Shown here: piece after piece, positions 24,173 through 36,132 of the stretch | Numbering within the stretch: the stretch's first letter is position 1 | How the letters are laid out: every line of letters begins with the position of its first letter | Position numbers and translations under genes: made by a program | NCBI RefSeq assembly: GCF_012489685.1 | Contig: NC_080041.1 | Location: 135,299,785 to 135,363,784, forward strand | Length of the DNA: 64,000 nt | Reading direction: 5' to 3' | Source of the DNA: Lotus japonicus | Lineage: Eukaryota; Streptophyta; Magnoliopsida; Fabales; Fabaceae | Notes under the pieces: model-generated | What the model saw: only the letters and a program-made list of their open reading frames with translations | What the model was told of the DNA's origin: nothing | Databases searched by the model: none

Positions 24173-25650
24173 GGCTTAATTGCACTTTCCGTCCCTTATC
24201 TATACCCCTTGTGCAATTTTGGTCCCCTTTGTTTAAAATGAGCAATTTTGGTACAACAAATATCTGGACGTGACAATTAGGTCCTTCTGTTAGTTTTCCG
24301 TCAAATCGTTAACGTCGTTTGCCTACGTGGAGCTCATTAATGACATGGATGTGACTTTGTGCGCCACTGGGTTGCCACGTAATTAAATAAATACAAATCA
24401 TATTAATTAAATTAATTTATAAAAACTCAAAAAAAAAAAACCACCGCCCCTTCTTCATCTTCCCTTTCATCATCTTCAATTCTTCATCATCTCACCTTCT
24501 TTCAATAAAGAAACCCATAAACCAAACACCCCTACCCAAAACCAACAACATCAACATCAACATCAACCTCAACCTCAACCTCATTACCTCAACCTCAAAC
24601 CCCTTCCATTCTCCCTCCCACACTCAGCTCATCATCCCCAAACCCAAACCCCTTCACCTTCTCCCTCCTACGCTCATCAACCCAAACCCCTGCACCTAGA
24701 AACCCTCCTCCTCAATCACCCAGGTCGACAAGCTTGTCGAGGACGCTATCTCCGAAGCCCTCGACGAACCCGATTGGGCCACCAATCTCCACCTCTGCGA
24801 TCTCATCAACACTGACAAGGTCAACAACATCGACCTCATCCCGTCGCCGAGAGGGTGCTTGACGAGATGGTCCGCCTCATCGATGATCCCCACACTGTTG
24901 TCAACAACCGCAATAAGGCTCTCATCATGATCGAGGCTTGGGGTGAATCCACCGGAGAGCTTCGCTATCTCCCTATCTGAAGAAACTTACAAGGCTCTCA
25001 AATTGAATAAATTTCACTTCTGAATTAGCTTAATTTGTTGTTTTTCTAAACTTTTTTGGATTTGGGTAGAGTTTGAAATCGAGTGGAATTCGGTTCTCTG
25101 GTCGTGACAATGAAAGCTTGGCTCCTATTTTCGCTCCTCCTCCTCCATCGGTTCATGTGTGTTAAAAGAAGAAGGTGAAGGTGGGAAAGAGGGATCGATG
25201 GGGTGAGTGTTTTTGGTGGTGTTGAGAAGGGAGTGGTGAGTGGGAAAAGAAGAAGAAGAAAGAGAGAGTGTGGCAGTGCGATGCTTGAGTGGTGGTGGGG
25301 CGGTGGAGAAAGGTGAAGAAGGGACTGGCGGTGGTGACTGGTGGGGCGGTGGTGCTGCATCTCTAGAGATGAAGAAGGAGGGTTATTAAAAATGCAATTT
25401 AAAAGTAAATTAAAATGAAAAGAAAATTAATTATTTTTTTAAAAGAAAATACGACATGACATTTCAGTGTCACACTTTGTCAGTTTCAGGTCATTAATTA
25501 AGTCTACATAGGCAACTTCTGTTACCAATTTGACGGAAGGACCTAATTGTCACGTCCAGATCTTTGTTGTACCAAAATTGCTCCTTTTAAACAAAGGGGA
25601 CCAAAATTGCACAAGGGGTATAGATCAGGGATGAAATGTGCAATTAAGCC
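24173..25650 (+). mobile_element. Pack-MULE carrying TOM1-like (VHS/GAT) gene fragments
   Basis: A 9-bp duplication, ATATATAAA, lies at 24164-24172 and 25651-25659. The terminal inverted repeats are about 165-175 bp (24173-24346 and 25485-25650). They start GGCTTAATTGCAC and share the internal blocks CTATACCCCTTGTGCAATTT and GGACGTGACAATTAGGTCCT. No transposase is present. Between the arms are pieces of a host gene (separate entry). Nine-base TSD, long terminal repeats and captured exons define a Pack-MULE. Confidence 0.92.
24724..25165 (+). pseudogene. Captured exon fragments of a TOM1-like VHS/GAT protein gene
   Basis: Three pieces match the N-terminal VHS domain of plant TOM1-like proteins, which act in ubiquitin-dependent sorting at endosomes. 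Piece 1 (24724-24840) encodes VDKLVEDAISEALDEPDWAT and on to NNIDLI. Piece 2 (24843-24977, another frame) encodes VAERVLDEMVRLIDDP, then NNRNKALIMIEAWGESTGEL. A small deletion near 24977 then shifts the frame into EETYKALK. Piece 3 (25070-25165), preceded by an AG acceptor, encodes SLKSSGIRFSGRDNESLAPI and a short proline run, then stops. The middle part of VHS between pieces 1 and 2 (about 40 residues in relatives) is missing, so the exon between is lost. It cannot make a whole protein. Confidence 0.9.
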
Positions 25651-25659
25651 ATATATAAA

Positions 25660-26780
25660 TTAGTTTTCATCTATATGTAATTTTTAAATTATAAATAAGT
25701 CAATCGTGTATAAGTAAACCGTGTAATAATATATGAAGAGAAAAATAAAATAAATAAATGAAATTATGTTATATACATCAAACATTTCCAAAAACTTCCT
25801 TAAACACTACATTTACAGTACTGATCTGTTGTTTGCCCGACTCATCCAGTATACAAAGTTTAAGACTATTTATTGAGTGTACATTGAATGGTCGGGAATT
25901 TTTTTTGAGTGAGAATGTTCCTAGAAGGAGTACCAATTAGCTTCAGTGAGATAAACTTGGTGGTGCTAAGGTGAGGGGGCCTTGGCTTCAGGAATTTTAA
26001 AGGTTCAATATTTGCTTTTATTGGGAAAAATTGATGGAGAATCTTGACTCTTCTACCATCCTTGCATAGTGGAGTTTTTTAGGTGGTTTACTTTTCTCAT
26101 TGTAATCTCTTGATGGTTGAAAGGGGTATTGCCCGAGTTATGTGTGGTCTATCATCCTCTCTTCGGGTTGATTTCTTGAGAATGACAATTTGTGGAAAAT
26201 TAGAAATGGAGAAATATAGGCCTGAATCTTATTCTTGAGCAATTTACTTTAAAAAATATATATATAAAAGAAAAAACTATGAAATAAATTTTGAATAAAC
26301 ATCTTAATTAAACATTAATTTCAATAAACAGTTAAACACATATCACACAAACACTTAGTCATTATTAAGTTAATCCGCAAGAGAGAAATGCTAGCCCTCT
26401 TTTAAACAACTCTATTACATGAGATTATTTATGGTGTATTTGAGTAAACATCTTAATTAAACACTTATGATTGATTCACATATATTAATTTAAATATCTT
26501 ATGAAAATAAGTTCAAAACAATTTATAAATAAGTCATAAATTATTTACATGAATTTTCTCAAACACTTAGATTATGTTTAGTAATACTAAAATTGAAACC
26601 AAACATGCCCTCTTATCGAGCCTTATTTTTCGAAAGGTATATGTACAAATGAGTAAATCCAGATTCATCATTAATGTGTAATGACACTTTGAATTCCTTT
26701 CACAGTGATGCTGAACATGATGACTTCCAACGTTTATTAGACATGATGCATAACATTTTGGTTGATATACATTGATGATT
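25660..26780. other. AT-rich intergenic DNA, no gene seen
   Basis: Contains the 3' flank of the ammonium transporter gene. A less AT-rich block at about 25900-26220 has no recognisable coding match. Confidence 0.5.
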
Positions 26781-28796
26781 TCACACCATTTGAAGGTTGA
26801 CAAAAACTGACGACGTTGACTCGTTAATGAATGAAAATTCTGGAGTGTCATAAACCTTATTATGCTTCACCTTCTCAAATTTCACAGCATGATGATCACC
26901 ACCACCACCATGCAAGTTGAAAGCCTCCTCTCCATGCATTGCCTTGTCACCTTGCAACTCATCAGAATCAAGCCTGAGTGGAACCATTAACCTCACAAGC
27001 AAGCAAATCAAGGTAGTGGAGACAAAGTTGAAGCAAATCACGAAAACAATGGCCACAACTTGGATCCCCATCTGTTTCAACCCCGCTTGAGTTGCACCGT
27101 TCTGGAGGCCATAGGCGAGGCCAATGTACTTTTCCCAATCAGGCACCATGTAGAAGAGACGGCATAGCTTAGGCACGGCGAAGAAGCCGGTGAGAATGCC
27201 GCCGAGAGCCCCGGCTACGGCGTGGGTGTGGAACACCGCCATGGGGTCGTCAATTTGCTTTAAGAAAGGGACCTTGTTGTGGAGTATCATCATGGTGTAC
27301 CAGGGAATGCTTCCTGAAATCAAACCCATCAAGATCGCTGCCCACCCCTGCACAACTCCTATTCAATTCAGTTCACAAAATTGTTACTTTCATGTCCAAT
27401 TTAAATATTTGATTGATTTAAAAAAAAAAAATTAAGTTTAGTGTTTTGATTGAACAATTTAGTACTTCCTTCATATCAAAATGAAAAATCGCAACACATC
27501 TTTACAATATTATCTCTAACACTCTTTTATTGATTGATTAAAATTTAAGTGTATTTTACTAATAAAAAATATTCATGAATTTCAACAAATTATTAAATCA
27601 TGTTAGACGAGTTCATAATCTATTCGAGTTGTATTTTAACCAACTCAACCCGTGCTCTGGAACCCAAATTCACTTCACTAAATAGGTGTATGAGTTACCT
27701 GCGGCGGGTGTAATGCAAACAAGGCCAGTGATCATGCCCTGTACTGCACCAAAAACAGTGGGTTTGCCAAAGTAGAAAGTGTCGAGCAGAACCCACACAA
27801 CAATGCTAGCGGAGGTACATACGTGTGTGTTGAGAATAGCCAGCGATGCCACTGTGCTAGCCGCGAAGGGAGCTCCACCGTTAAATCCACTCCAACCCAT
27901 CCAAAGCAGGCCAGCGCCCGCAAGCACTAAAATCATGTTGTTTGCTGGAAACATTTCTCTCTCCTTCTCTGGCCGTGGACCAACCTGGTTAAACACCATC
28001 ACATGTAAACGACAATGATTCTTGAACATAGGTTTTTGGGCCATACAATTAACATACAATAATGATTTTTAATCCTCACAGACATTAGTGATCGCTTACT
28101 TGAATAAATGGCAAGTAAGCGGCCGCTAATGTTTGTGAGAATTAAAAATCACCACTAACATGCATGCCAATTGTATGCATGTGTGATCGAAAGTAGATGC
28201 TTAGTTACCCAATAAGCTGCAGTGAAACCAGCAACTCCAGCAGAGAGGTGAATAACATAACCGCCAGCAAAATCAATGACACCAAGCTTCGCCAACCACC
28301 CATCAGGGCACCAAATGCTAAACGCAGTGACACTATACGACAAACTAACCCAAAGTGGAACAAACATCATCCACGCGCGAATGTTCATCCTTCCAAGCAA
28401 CGCACCGGCTATCAAGATCAACGTAATTCCTGCAAACACGCCTTGAAAAAGCACCATAGTAGCATTGGGGAACATCCCCAAGAAAGCTTTCCCTAAGAGG
28501 AAATTCTCATCCAATGCCACCCCAGGTTTTCCCAAGAAGAAAACGAGTTTCTCGCCAAACGACATGCAGAAACCCCACGCCACCCAGCATAGGAGAACCA
28601 TGGCAAAGGCGTAGAAGGCCATGAAAGCAGAGTTCACAGCCCATGTCTTCTTCACCAGGCTTCCGTATAGGATCACGAGCCCAGGAATGCTCTGGAGGCC
28701 AACCAGTGTAGCAGCTGTGAGCTGCCACGCATTGTCCCCTTTGTTCAGCCACTCCGGGCTTGCCTCATCCGGTAATAGGTTTGAAGGAAGTGCCAT
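26781..28796 (-). CDS. AMT2: AMT2-type ammonium transporter
   Basis: This is a plasma-membrane channel-like transporter for ammonium in the AMT/MEP/Rh family, AMT2 (MEP-like) branch. Three minus-strand exons join in frame: 28209-28796, 27699-27984 and 26781-27358, giving 483 residues, usual for AMT2 proteins. The start is [40 protein letters not shown] is the conserved first membrane segment. The family signature [18 protein letters not shown] carries the first pore His, and VFHTHAVAG the second. [15 protein letters not shown] and [15 protein letters not shown] are further conserved helices. The C-terminal tail is long and charged. Both introns are short, and intron 1 carries an inverted repeat at 28064-28150. 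No break is seen. Which AMT2 paralogue it is cannot be told here. Confidence 0.95.
28064..28150 (-). repeat. 38-bp inverted repeat (hairpin) in AMT2 intron 1
   Basis: The arms at 28064-28101 and 28113-28150 differ at about four positions around an 11-base loop. The outer part reads GATTTTTAATCCTCACA against TGTGAGAATTAAAAATC. It would fold in the pre-mRNA. It looks like a small foldback MITE. Confidence 0.75.
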
Positions 28797-28799
28797 GTT

Positions 28800-30729
28800 G
28801 AATTACTCGTATATGTATATGTTATGTTGCGTATGTTAACTAAATACCAGTACTGTGTTTATTTGTGGAAGAAAAGCTCCAAGCACACTCAAGTGAGAAT
28901 CAATTGTAATGCTTGTAGATGATGAAAGAAAAGATACTAATGATCATATTGTTATGTTTTTTTGGCAGGCATGTGGCTGCATGCCAATTTGTCGTTTGCA
29001 TTTTCTTTGTGTGAGTACCGGAGGACGCCGGCTTTGTTGGCACTTGGCAGACGAGAAAGTTTGAATTTTCTTCATTAATCACACATTGATCTCTGTCATA
29101 TGCTATAGTTAAGTGAGTATTGATTAGGAACTTGTTACTTCACCAGACACATAATTGATAAATAGGTGTTGATTCGGGGATATAAGAGTTTTTTTGTCGG
29201 TCTTTTATTTTATTTTAAATTTAATTTTTGAGTTTTAGTTAGTTTTTAGGGTATTTTTATTTAATTTTTGGTTTTTTATTTATTTCCGGATTTTATAAGT
29301 TTTTGTTTTAATTTGTTAGATTTTGATAGTTTTTATCTATCTTTAATTAGTACTTTTTGAATTATAGATTTGGTTAGGATTTAGGTTGTTTATTTCTGAA
29401 TTTAGTTTCATGGTACTTTTTTTTTTCTATTGTTCTGATTTGTTTTTTTTTCAACAAGTCATTAATGTGGTGGACGACTGTGTCATTATCATAAGAATGA
29501 CAAATATTAGTAAAAAACTCTCACGAGATGAACATTTTACATGAAAAAATATTGCGAAACTAATAGAAATATACTTCTTACTCTTGGAGTAAATATTAAT
29601 GTGAAAACATGTCATGAGAGAATATTTCAAATTATGGGGTATGAATATTTTACATGAAAATATTTTAATGCTAAACTTATAATTTTGTTTCATTTCGTTG
29701 GTATGCAACATAATAGAGTCAAATATATGTATTTTCATTTTACTAAGAAAAATCTTTTGGACCTCAATGTGCATAAATAAATATTTTTACCAATTAATTA
29801 AATCCAACTCTTTGATTTTATTTGTGGTCAGCTTAAAAAAAAAAAAAACTATTATGGTCTATGGGTGCTGGTCATTTGGATCTCTATTCTTCTTAACAAA
29901 CTATGACCGAGTTTCATGCTCAGAAACCTAATTGTATATTGTTTGTTTTTTAAACGTTGCAGCCAGAACTTAAGGGAAGTGCTCCACAATTAAAAATATA
30001 TGACCAAGTCTACTTTTTTATTGCCACTTATTGTGGATCTTAAGGGAAAAATATATATATAAATAAAGGGCCGGGGGCCGGGGGCCGGGGCTGGTCAGTT
30101 TTGAGAAGTAGGATTTGAAAACTGCAACTCTTTCTATTTCCTTAAGTTTCTATATACTATCTAGTTCCCTTGAGCTTGTCAGAAAGTTATTCATATGTGA
30201 AAAAACCAATGAATCAAGTACCTTGCATAGTCTGTTGTTTTAGGGTGACACACTTGTTGTAATGGCTGGGACAAAGGATTGCGATCTCATGAGGGTGAGT
30301 TAACCCAAAATGGTGATAGAAGTTTCTTATATGATTATATAGGATTTCAGACTGTAGATCTATTGATTCAAATCTAGAACAGTTTTATCTATCATGAATA
30401 TATATGGTTTTGGACTAGCTATAAATAACAAGAGGTGACTATTGATTAGTGCCTAGTGGTGACGAGAAATTTATTTGATAAGCTCTTTTATTTTATTTTT
30501 TAGATTTTATTTCATATTTTTTGTTGTTGTTTATTTTATTTGTTTTTTTCTAGTACGTATTTATGAATTATTTCCTACACCGGTATGCCTTCATAGTTCG
30601 TTCATTCTCACTCATTATCTTCTTGGTGTCTGATTTCAGCTGTGGACTCCTGTGGAGGGTAGAAATGTGAGCAAGACGTGGTGAGAAGCCTAATTGTTCT
30701 GCTGGAAGTAAGAGTTGCAAACAACCGGT
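28800..30729. other. Promoter side of AMT2 and AT-rich intergenic DNA
   Basis: No supported gene. A short tandem of GGGCCGG units lies at 30068-30093. A 5'-terminal ATG-like piece near 30262 (AATGGCTGGGACAAAGG followed by GGTGAGT) could be a stray exon but has no partner. Confidence 0.5.
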
Positions 30730-30901
30730 GAAGTAAGACATGAATTTTTTTTTAGGTAAGCAAAAATGATATAAATAGGGAAGTACAATGGGTACTCCAA
30801 CCAATTACAATAGCAAAATGTTAAGGCTTAAATGCATTTGTTGCCCCTGATGTATCGTCAATGTGCAAAAGATAACCCGACTCTTTTTTTGTCGATGTTT
30901 G

Positions 30902-32096
30902 TGTTAGATCAAGATTTGGTCATGTGGTACAACTCTATGTTTTGATGATAACAAGTATTTATTTGTGGATGAACAACTATGATACTCTAATGTTTGTCTT
31001 GAGTGTTTTGACAAACAGGTTCTGATTCTGACACCAGAAGATATATTCGTCAGAAGTTCAGAAGATCAGAGGATCTGAAGATCAGAGGATCTGAGGATCA
31101 GAGGATCTGAAGATCAGAGGATCTGAAGATCAGAGGATCAGAAGATCAGAGGATCAGAAGATCTGAGGATCAGAAGATCTGAAGACCAGAAGCTCTGAGG
31201 GACCAGAGGCTCTGAAGGTTCAGAAGCTCTGAAGGTCCAGAAGCAGAAGTTACGAAGGTCAGAGGATCCAAGCTTCCCTCTGACTCTGATCACCAAGCTT
31301 CACAAGTTCCAACACGAAGCATAACTCTGATCAGAAGTCATTGGTTAAAGGCAAATGTCTCTATCAAGAAGTACAAGAGCAGTGTACTATTCTGAAAAAC
31401 CTACCTACCAAGGTTCAGCCACAGCAGGTTCTGGAAGTTCCAGAAATGCCCTCCAACGGTCATATTCTCTCAACAGAAATATCCTTTGCACCTTGGACTA
31501 TAAAAGGCTGAAGAAAAAGAAGAAAACTAAGAGAGAAAAACCAAGAGCTGCAATACAAGAAAAGATTCAAGCCTCTACTTTCTTCATCTGTTCTTATTTA
31601 GTTTACACTCAGCTTATTTAGAAGCAAACCTTTGTAAACACCAACCTCAAACAGTTGTTTGATTTTCCTTAAGGGACCGGGTAGGTCAGTATCCTTAAGA
31701 AGACTAAGAGAGTGAATCTTAGTGGTGATTCCTTTAGGAGATCAAGGTTGATCGGATCCTAGAGAAGACTAAGAGAGTGAATCTTAGTGAGAGCTAAGTC
31801 AGTGTATTGTTAGTCACTTGTAGGTTTCAAGTGCAGTTGTAACAATTATCTGATTAGTGGATTGCCTTCATTCTAAGAAGGAAGAAATCACCTTAACGGG
31901 TGGACTGGATTAGCTTGAGGGATTTATCAAGTGAACCAGGATAAAATACTTGTGTGCTTCTCTCTTCTCTCTATCTTTATCCGCTGCACCATCTATCGTA
32001 GAGAAACCGAAAAGATTTACTTTAAATCTTAAGGGGAAAGTTTTTATATTCAAAACGCTATTCAACCCCCCCTTCTAGTCGTTTTTCACACCTTCA
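30902..32096 (+). repeat. LTR 1 of the tandem copia element
   Basis: A minisatellite built on GATCAGAGGATCTGAA variants fills about 31060-31260. A TATA box (TATAAAAG) is at 31499-31506, so transcription should start near 31530. Identical features recur in LTR 2 and LTR 3. Confidence 0.92.
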
Positions 32097-32170
32097 ATTG
32101 GTATCAGAGCGCTGGTTCTGATTACCACACTTAACAGTGTTCAGTAGATCCGGGCCAGTGTGAAAAACTC

Positions 32171-33928
32171 ATGGATGCCACCACTACTACAAGCAAATAT
32201 CAATACAGTGCAAGACCACCTATCTTTGATGGTCAGAGATTTGATTTCTGGAAAGACAGAATCAAAAGCTTCTTTCTTGGCTTTGATCCTGATCTTTGGG
32301 ATTTTGTTGTTGATGGCTACACCCCTCCTGTCGATGAACATGGTGTAAAGATCCCAAGGAAGAAGATGAGTGAAGATCAAAAGAAGGAATTCAGAGATCA
32401 TCACAGATCAAGATCTATTCTGCAAAGTGCCATTTCATATGAAGAATATGAGAAAATTACTGATCGTGATTCCGCCAAGGGCATCTTTGAATCCTTGCAG
32501 ATGTCTCATGAAGGAAACAAGAAAGTGAAAGAGACAAAAGCGTTGTCTCTAATCAAGCAGTATGAATCCTTCCAAATGGAACCTGACGAATCCATTGAGG
32601 ATATGTTTTCCAGATTTCAGTTGCTCGTAGCTGGAATAAGACCTCTCAACAAAAGCTACACTACAAAAGATCATGTCATAAGGGTCATCAGAAGTCTTCC
32701 TGAAAGCTGGATGCCTTTAGTGACTTCAATAGAGCTTACAAGAGATGTTGAGCATATGAGTTTAGAAGAACTCATCAGCATACTGAAGTGTCATGAACTA
32801 AAGCGTGCTGAACATCAAGATCACAAGAAGAAGTCTATTGCCTTGAAATCCAAATCTGAAAAGGCTAAGGCTCTCCAAGAAGCATCAGAAGATTCTGATG
32901 AAGATGAGCTGACTCTGATATCCAGAAAGCTCAACTGCATCTGGAAGCACAGGCAGAGCAAATACAAAGGTTCATCAAAGGACAAAAGGCCAAAGAAGCA
33001 CTTCAAGACGAAGAAGAGTCTGATGGTGACATTTGATGAATCAGAGTCAGAGGATGTTGACTCTGATGGTGAAGTCCAAGGACTCATAGCTACTGTCAAA
33101 GACAAAGGAGCAGAGACAAAGGAAGCTGTTGACTCTGACTCAGCATCAGAAGGAGATCCAGACTCTGACGATGAAAATGAGGTATTTGATTCTTTCTTAA
33201 CCTCTGAACTTAAAGATGCTTTGTCTGAAATTATGGATAAATATAACTCTCTCTTGACTAAGCATAAAAGGTTGAAAAAGAATTTCTCTGCTGCCTCTGA
33301 AACTTCTGTTGAACATGAGAAAATTATTTCTGATTTGAAAAATGATAATCATGCTTTGATTAATTCTAACTCTGTGCTTAAGAATCAAATTGCTAAGTTA
33401 GAAGAAGTTATTGCCTGCGATGCCTCTAATAGTAAGCATGAATCTAAGTATGAAAAATCTTTTCAAAGATTCCTGGCTAAAAGCGTAGATAGAAGCTTGA
33501 TGGCTTCATTGATCTATGGCGTGAGCAGAAATGGAATGCGTGGCATTGGGTATTCTAAACCAATTAGTAATGAGCCCTCTGTGCCTAAAGCTAAATCTTT
33601 GTATGAATGCTTTGTTCCCTCTAGTACCATATTGCCTGACCCTGTACCTGCTGAAGCTGCTAAACCTCCTCTTATAAAAGGAACTTTCTCTATGTCAAAA
33701 TATCATGCTAAAATTCCTTTATATTATCCTGTTGAAAGACCCAAAGTTGTCAGAACTTCTGGGCTAACTAACAAGAAAGGACCCAGAAAGTGGGTACCTA
33801 GGGATAAGATTATATATGTTGCAGATATCTTCAATAGGTCCATCGAAACTCCAACCGTGGAACCTGGACAGTGGATGCAAGCAACACATGACGGGAGAAA
33901 GGCATATGTCCCAAGATCCAAAACTTGA
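32171..33928 (+). CDS. Copia-type gag, copy 1 (585 residues), no zinc knuckle
   Basis: A gag-like structural protein for retroelement particles. The N-terminal half is a UBN2-type gag domain: PPIFDGQRFDFWKDRIKSF, then KVKETKALSLIKQYESFQM, then MFSRFQLLVAGIRPLNKSY, then LPESWMPLVTSIELTRD. A basic and then acidic linker follows (about residues 215-355). A predicted coiled coil follows at about 365-425. Relatives carry a CCHC zinc knuckle in the basic linker; here no CX2CX4HX4C is present, and the text runs from KYKGSSK straight to DKRPKKHF. The frame ends at 33928. In another frame at about 33861-33980 lies a stub of the aspartic protease (LDSGCKQHMTGERHM). Protease remainder, integrase, reverse transcriptase and RNase H are all missing. 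Confidence 0.9.
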   Translation: MDATTTTSKYQYSARPPIFDGQRFDFWKDRIKSFFLGFDPDLWDFVVDGYTPPVDEHGVKIPRKKMSEDQKKEFRDHHRSRSILQSAISYEEYEKITDRDSAKGIFESLQMSHEGNKKVKETKALSLIKQYESFQMEPDESIEDMFSRFQLLVAGIRPLNKSYTTKDHVIRVIRSLPESWMPLVTSIELTRDVEHMSLEELISILKCHELKRAEHQDHKKKSIALKSKSEKAKALQEASEDSDEDELTLISRKLNCIWKHRQSKYKGSSKDKRPKKHFKTKKSLMVTFDESESEDVDSDGEVQGLIATVKDKGAETKEAVDSDSASEGDPDSDDENEVFDSFLTSELKDALSEIMDKYNSLLTKHKRLKKNFSAASETSVEHEKIISDLKNDNHALINSNSVLKNQIAKLEEVIACDASNSKHESKYEKSFQRFLAKSVDRSLMASLIYGVSRNGMRGIGYSKPISNEPSVPKAKSLYECFVPSSTILPDPVPAEAAKPPLIKGTFSMSKYHAKIPLYYPVERPKVVRTSGLTNKKGPRKWVPRDKIIYVADIFNRSIETPTVEPGQWMQATHDGRKAYVPRSKT

Positions 33929-34432
33929 ACCTGAAGGTGAAGTTGATCTTGGAGGCATCAGTAGAGCAAGATTTGGTCAAGGAATCATTGGTTTTTGATA
34001 TGAACCCCTCTGTTGATATTCTGAACGCTATTCATGTTAGAATTAATGATAAGCTTGACTCTGACAAGTCAAAGCTAGCTGAAAAAGCTTGTAGAGATGA
34101 GCATGACCGGTTCAGAAAGTAACAAAGACTCAGAACTTGACGAACCAGAAGCAACAACATCAGAAGATGCTACTACAACTTCTGACTTGCGTCATCAGAA
34201 GAAGAGTAGGCTCCTAGCTTCTCATTCTGAAGTATCTAAAGATGAAATTTTGTCCAGAACGGAGATGTCACCAGAACCACACTTCTGCTCTCATCAGAAG
34301 ATATGCTAATCAGAAGCCAAGTATCCCTTGGTATTTCTTCTGAGGGGGAGTATTTCGTCTTATGCTCTTACTATTTTTTTTTTTCCCTCCACCTTCATTC
34401 TTTTTGCTTATGACAAAAAGGGGGAGAACTTA

Positions 34433-34702
34433 TAGTATCTTGACAACTCCTATTTTATTAAGCTCAGAATCTAGATATTACTAACGTTGATATTAAGTAT
34501 TAGATTCAGGGGGAGCTTAGCTTAGTATCTTGACAACTCCTATTTTATTAAGCTCAGAATCTAGATATTACTAACGTTGATATTAAGTATTAGATTCAGG
34601 GAGAGCTTAGCTTAGTATCTTGACAACTCCTATTTTATTAAGCTCAGAATCTAGATATTACTAACGTTGATATTAAGTATTAGATTCAGGGGGAGCTTAG
34701 CT
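34433..34702 (+). repeat. Three 90-bp tandem repeats before the polypurine tract, unit 1
   Basis: Each copy begins TAGTATCTTGACAACTCC and contains AGATTCAGGGGGAGCTTAG (the middle copy has GGGAGAG). Each carries a polypurine-like GGGGGAG, so the 3' internal region has several such tracts. Confidence 0.9.
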
Positions 34703-34863
34703 CAGAATCAAGCACGAGACTTGGATTCAGAAGGAGCAAGATAAACTATACACATCAGGATAAGTTTTAACTCTGATACCTTATACTCTGAGTGTATTCA
34801 GTTTATTTGTTTAGAGTTGTTCATCAAAATACATGGTTTTGTCATCATCAAAAAGGGGGAGAT

Positions 34864-36058
34864 TGTTAGATCAAGATTTGGTCATGTGGTACAACTCTAT
34901 GTTTTGATGATAACAAGTATTTATTTGTGGATGAACAACTATGATACTCTAATGTTTGTCTTGAGTGTTTTGACAAACAGGTTCTGATTCTGACACCAGA
35001 AGATATATTCGTCAGAAGTTCAGAAGATCAGAGGATCTGAAGATCAGAGGATCTGAGGATCAGAGGATCTGAAGATCAGAGGATCTGAAGATCAGAGGAT
35101 CAGAAGATCAGAGGATCAGAAGATCTGAGGATCAGAAGATCTGAAGACCAGAAGCTCTGAGGGACCAGAGGCTCTGAAGGTTCAGAAGCTCTGAAGGTCC
35201 AGAAGCAGAAGTTACGAAGGTCAGAGGATCCAAGCTTCCCTCTGACTCTGATCACCAAGCTTCACAAGTTCCAACACGAAGCATAACTCTGATCAGAAGT
35301 CATTGGTTAAAGGCAAATGTCTCTATCAAGAAGTACAAGAGCAGTGTACTATTCTGAAAAACCTACCTACCAAGGTTCAGCCACAGCAGGTTCTGGAAGT
35401 TCCAGAAATGCCCTCCAACGGTCATATTCTCTCAACAGAAATATCCTTTGCACCTTGGACTATAAAAGGCTGAAGAAAAAGAAGAAAACTAAGAGAGAAA
35501 AACCAAGAGCTGCAATACAAGAAAAGATTCAAGCCTCTACTTTCTTCATCTGTTCTTATTTAGTTTACACTCAGCTTATTTAGAAGCAAACCTTTGTAAA
35601 CACCAACCTCAAACAGTTGTTTGATTTTCCTTAAGGGACCGGGTAGGTCAGTATCCTTAAGAAGACTAAGAGAGTGAATCTTAGTGGTGATTCCTTTAGG
35701 AGATCAAGGTTGATCGGATCCTAGAGAAGACTAAGAGAGTGAATCTTAGTGAGAGCTAAGTCAGTGTATTGTTAGTCACTTGTAGGTTTCAAGTGCAGTT
35801 GTAACAATTATCTGATTAGTGGATTGCCTTCATTCTAAGAAGGAAGAAATCACCTTAACGGGTGGACTGGATTAGCTTGAGGGATTTATCAAGTGAACCA
35901 GGATAAAATACTTGTGTGCTTCTCTCTTCTCTCTATCTTTATCCGCTGCACCATCTATCGTAGAGAAACCGAAAAGATTTACTTTAAATCTTAAGGGGAA
36001 AGTTTTTATATTCAAAACGCTATTCAACCCCCCCTTCTAGTCGTTTTTCACACCTTCA
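34864..36058 (+). repeat. LTR 2 (shared middle LTR)
   Basis: It serves at once as 3' LTR of unit 1 and 5' LTR of unit 2. It is preceded by the polypurine tract and followed by the primer site. No TSD lies on either side. Confidence 0.92.
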
Positions 36059-36132
36059 ATTGGTATCAGAGCGCTGGTTCTGATTACCACACTTAACAGT
36101 GTTCAGTAGATCCGGGCCAGTGTGAAAAACTC

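Noticed and set aside
31355..31621. 88-codon frame occurring three times
   Set aside because: It lies in the LTR around the TATA box and R region; repetition comes from the LTR, not from a gene family.
33816..34309. Three small frames after gag (repeated at 37778-38271)
   Set aside because: Only the protease stub is recognisable; the others are fragments of the deleted pol region.
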